Assembly (NCBI GenBank): GCA_002338145.1
Contig: DDHP01000021.1
Location: 1 to 22,673, forward strand
Reading direction: 5' to 3'
DNA: 22,673 nucleotides
DNA from: Deferribacteraceae bacterium UBA1873
GTDB taxonomy: Bacteria; Chrysiogenota; Deferribacteres; Deferribacterales; Flexistipitaceae
Every line of letters starts with the position of its first letter. Position 1 is the first letter of the stretch. The notes under the pieces were generated by a model. It worked only from the letters and a program-made list of their open reading frames with translations, had not been told where the DNA came from and made no database searches. Positions 22,459 through 22,673 of this stretch are shown here, piece after piece. Made by a program: the position numbers and the translations under genes.

Positions 22459-22673
22459 TTTAGTGCTAAAAAATATGTATATTTGATATCTTATGCGTGG
22501 CTTTTATCACTTATAGCCACGCAAACTCACTTTGTTCCTGTTTTATTGTAGCAATTTTTTCCTTTCGTGTTAGAATAAAAATAATTATAGTATATTTAGC
22601 TTATAAGCAGAAACGCATATATATTTGTTATTTAAAAATAGAGATTCCTTTCGACCGAAACGGAGTGGAGTGG
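22459..22673. other. Non-coding right flank
   Basis: No gene is visible. An 8-bp hairpin GCGTGGCT/AGCCACGC (22495-22522) follows proline dehydrogenase. The rest is AT-rich and ends in TCGACCGAAACGGAGTGGAG, a G-rich string that resembles the left edge of the window. Confidence 0.5.
22495..22522 (+). terminator. Hairpin after proline dehydrogenase, weak T-run
   Basis: GCGTGGCT (22495-22502) and AGCCACGC (22515-22522) form a GC-rich 8-bp stem around a 12-nt loop. The sequence after it (AAACTCACTTTGTTCC) lacks a clear T-run, so termination may be inefficient or depend on a factor. It is the only end-of-operon signal seen. Confidence 0.5.

Overview
The window is AT-rich chromosomal DNA from a Gram-negative (diderm) bacterium. 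The gene set and the style of the proteins fit a Deferribacteres-type organism (Flexistipes/Deferribacter relatives): a FapA/DUF342 protein, a branched-chain amino-acid ABC transporter, and separate proline dehydrogenase and P5C dehydrogenase genes. That placement is an inference from recognition, not from a search. All large open frames are ordinary full-length genes. There is no CRISPR array, insertion sequence, tRNA or rRNA gene.

Region by region: (1) 1-464 has no intact gene. It holds a possible TonB-like gene remnant, a candidate ~80-nt minus-strand small RNA with its own promoter and terminator, and three short inverted repeats. (2) 465-1277 (-) is a metallo-beta-lactamase-fold hydrolase. 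(3) 1581-9632 (+) is one compact operon: xseB, ispA, dxs, tlyA, nadK, recN, a DedA membrane protein and a LysM/M23 murein peptidase. Neighbours overlap or lie a few bases apart, except for 37 bp before dxs. It combines isoprenoid synthesis (DXS to FPP), NADP supply, DNA repair, rRNA methylation and envelope functions. (4) 9629-11251 (-) is a FapA/DUF342 protein that shares a promoter region with (5) 11412-13181 (+), a hybrid PAS-kinase-receiver protein whose phospho-accepting histidine is replaced by arginine. (6) 13227-13772 (-) is an XRE-cupin regulator, divergent from (7) the livK-H-M-G-F operon (13973-18772, +). (8) 18769-19680 (-) is a YdjM-type membrane protein. (9) 19860-22458 (+) is the two-gene proline-to-glutamate pathway. 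22459-22673 is non-coding.

The liv transporter and the proline pathway together suggest a cell that imports amino acids and oxidises them for carbon and energy. In both operons an intrinsic terminator lies between the first and second genes, which should leave the first gene more abundant. I found no clearly new multi-gene system. The most unusual points are the histidine-less hybrid kinase, the C-rich-loop RNA candidate, the probably leaderless XRE-cupin regulator facing livK with a shared inverted motif, and the His-to-Asp change in the M23 zinc site.
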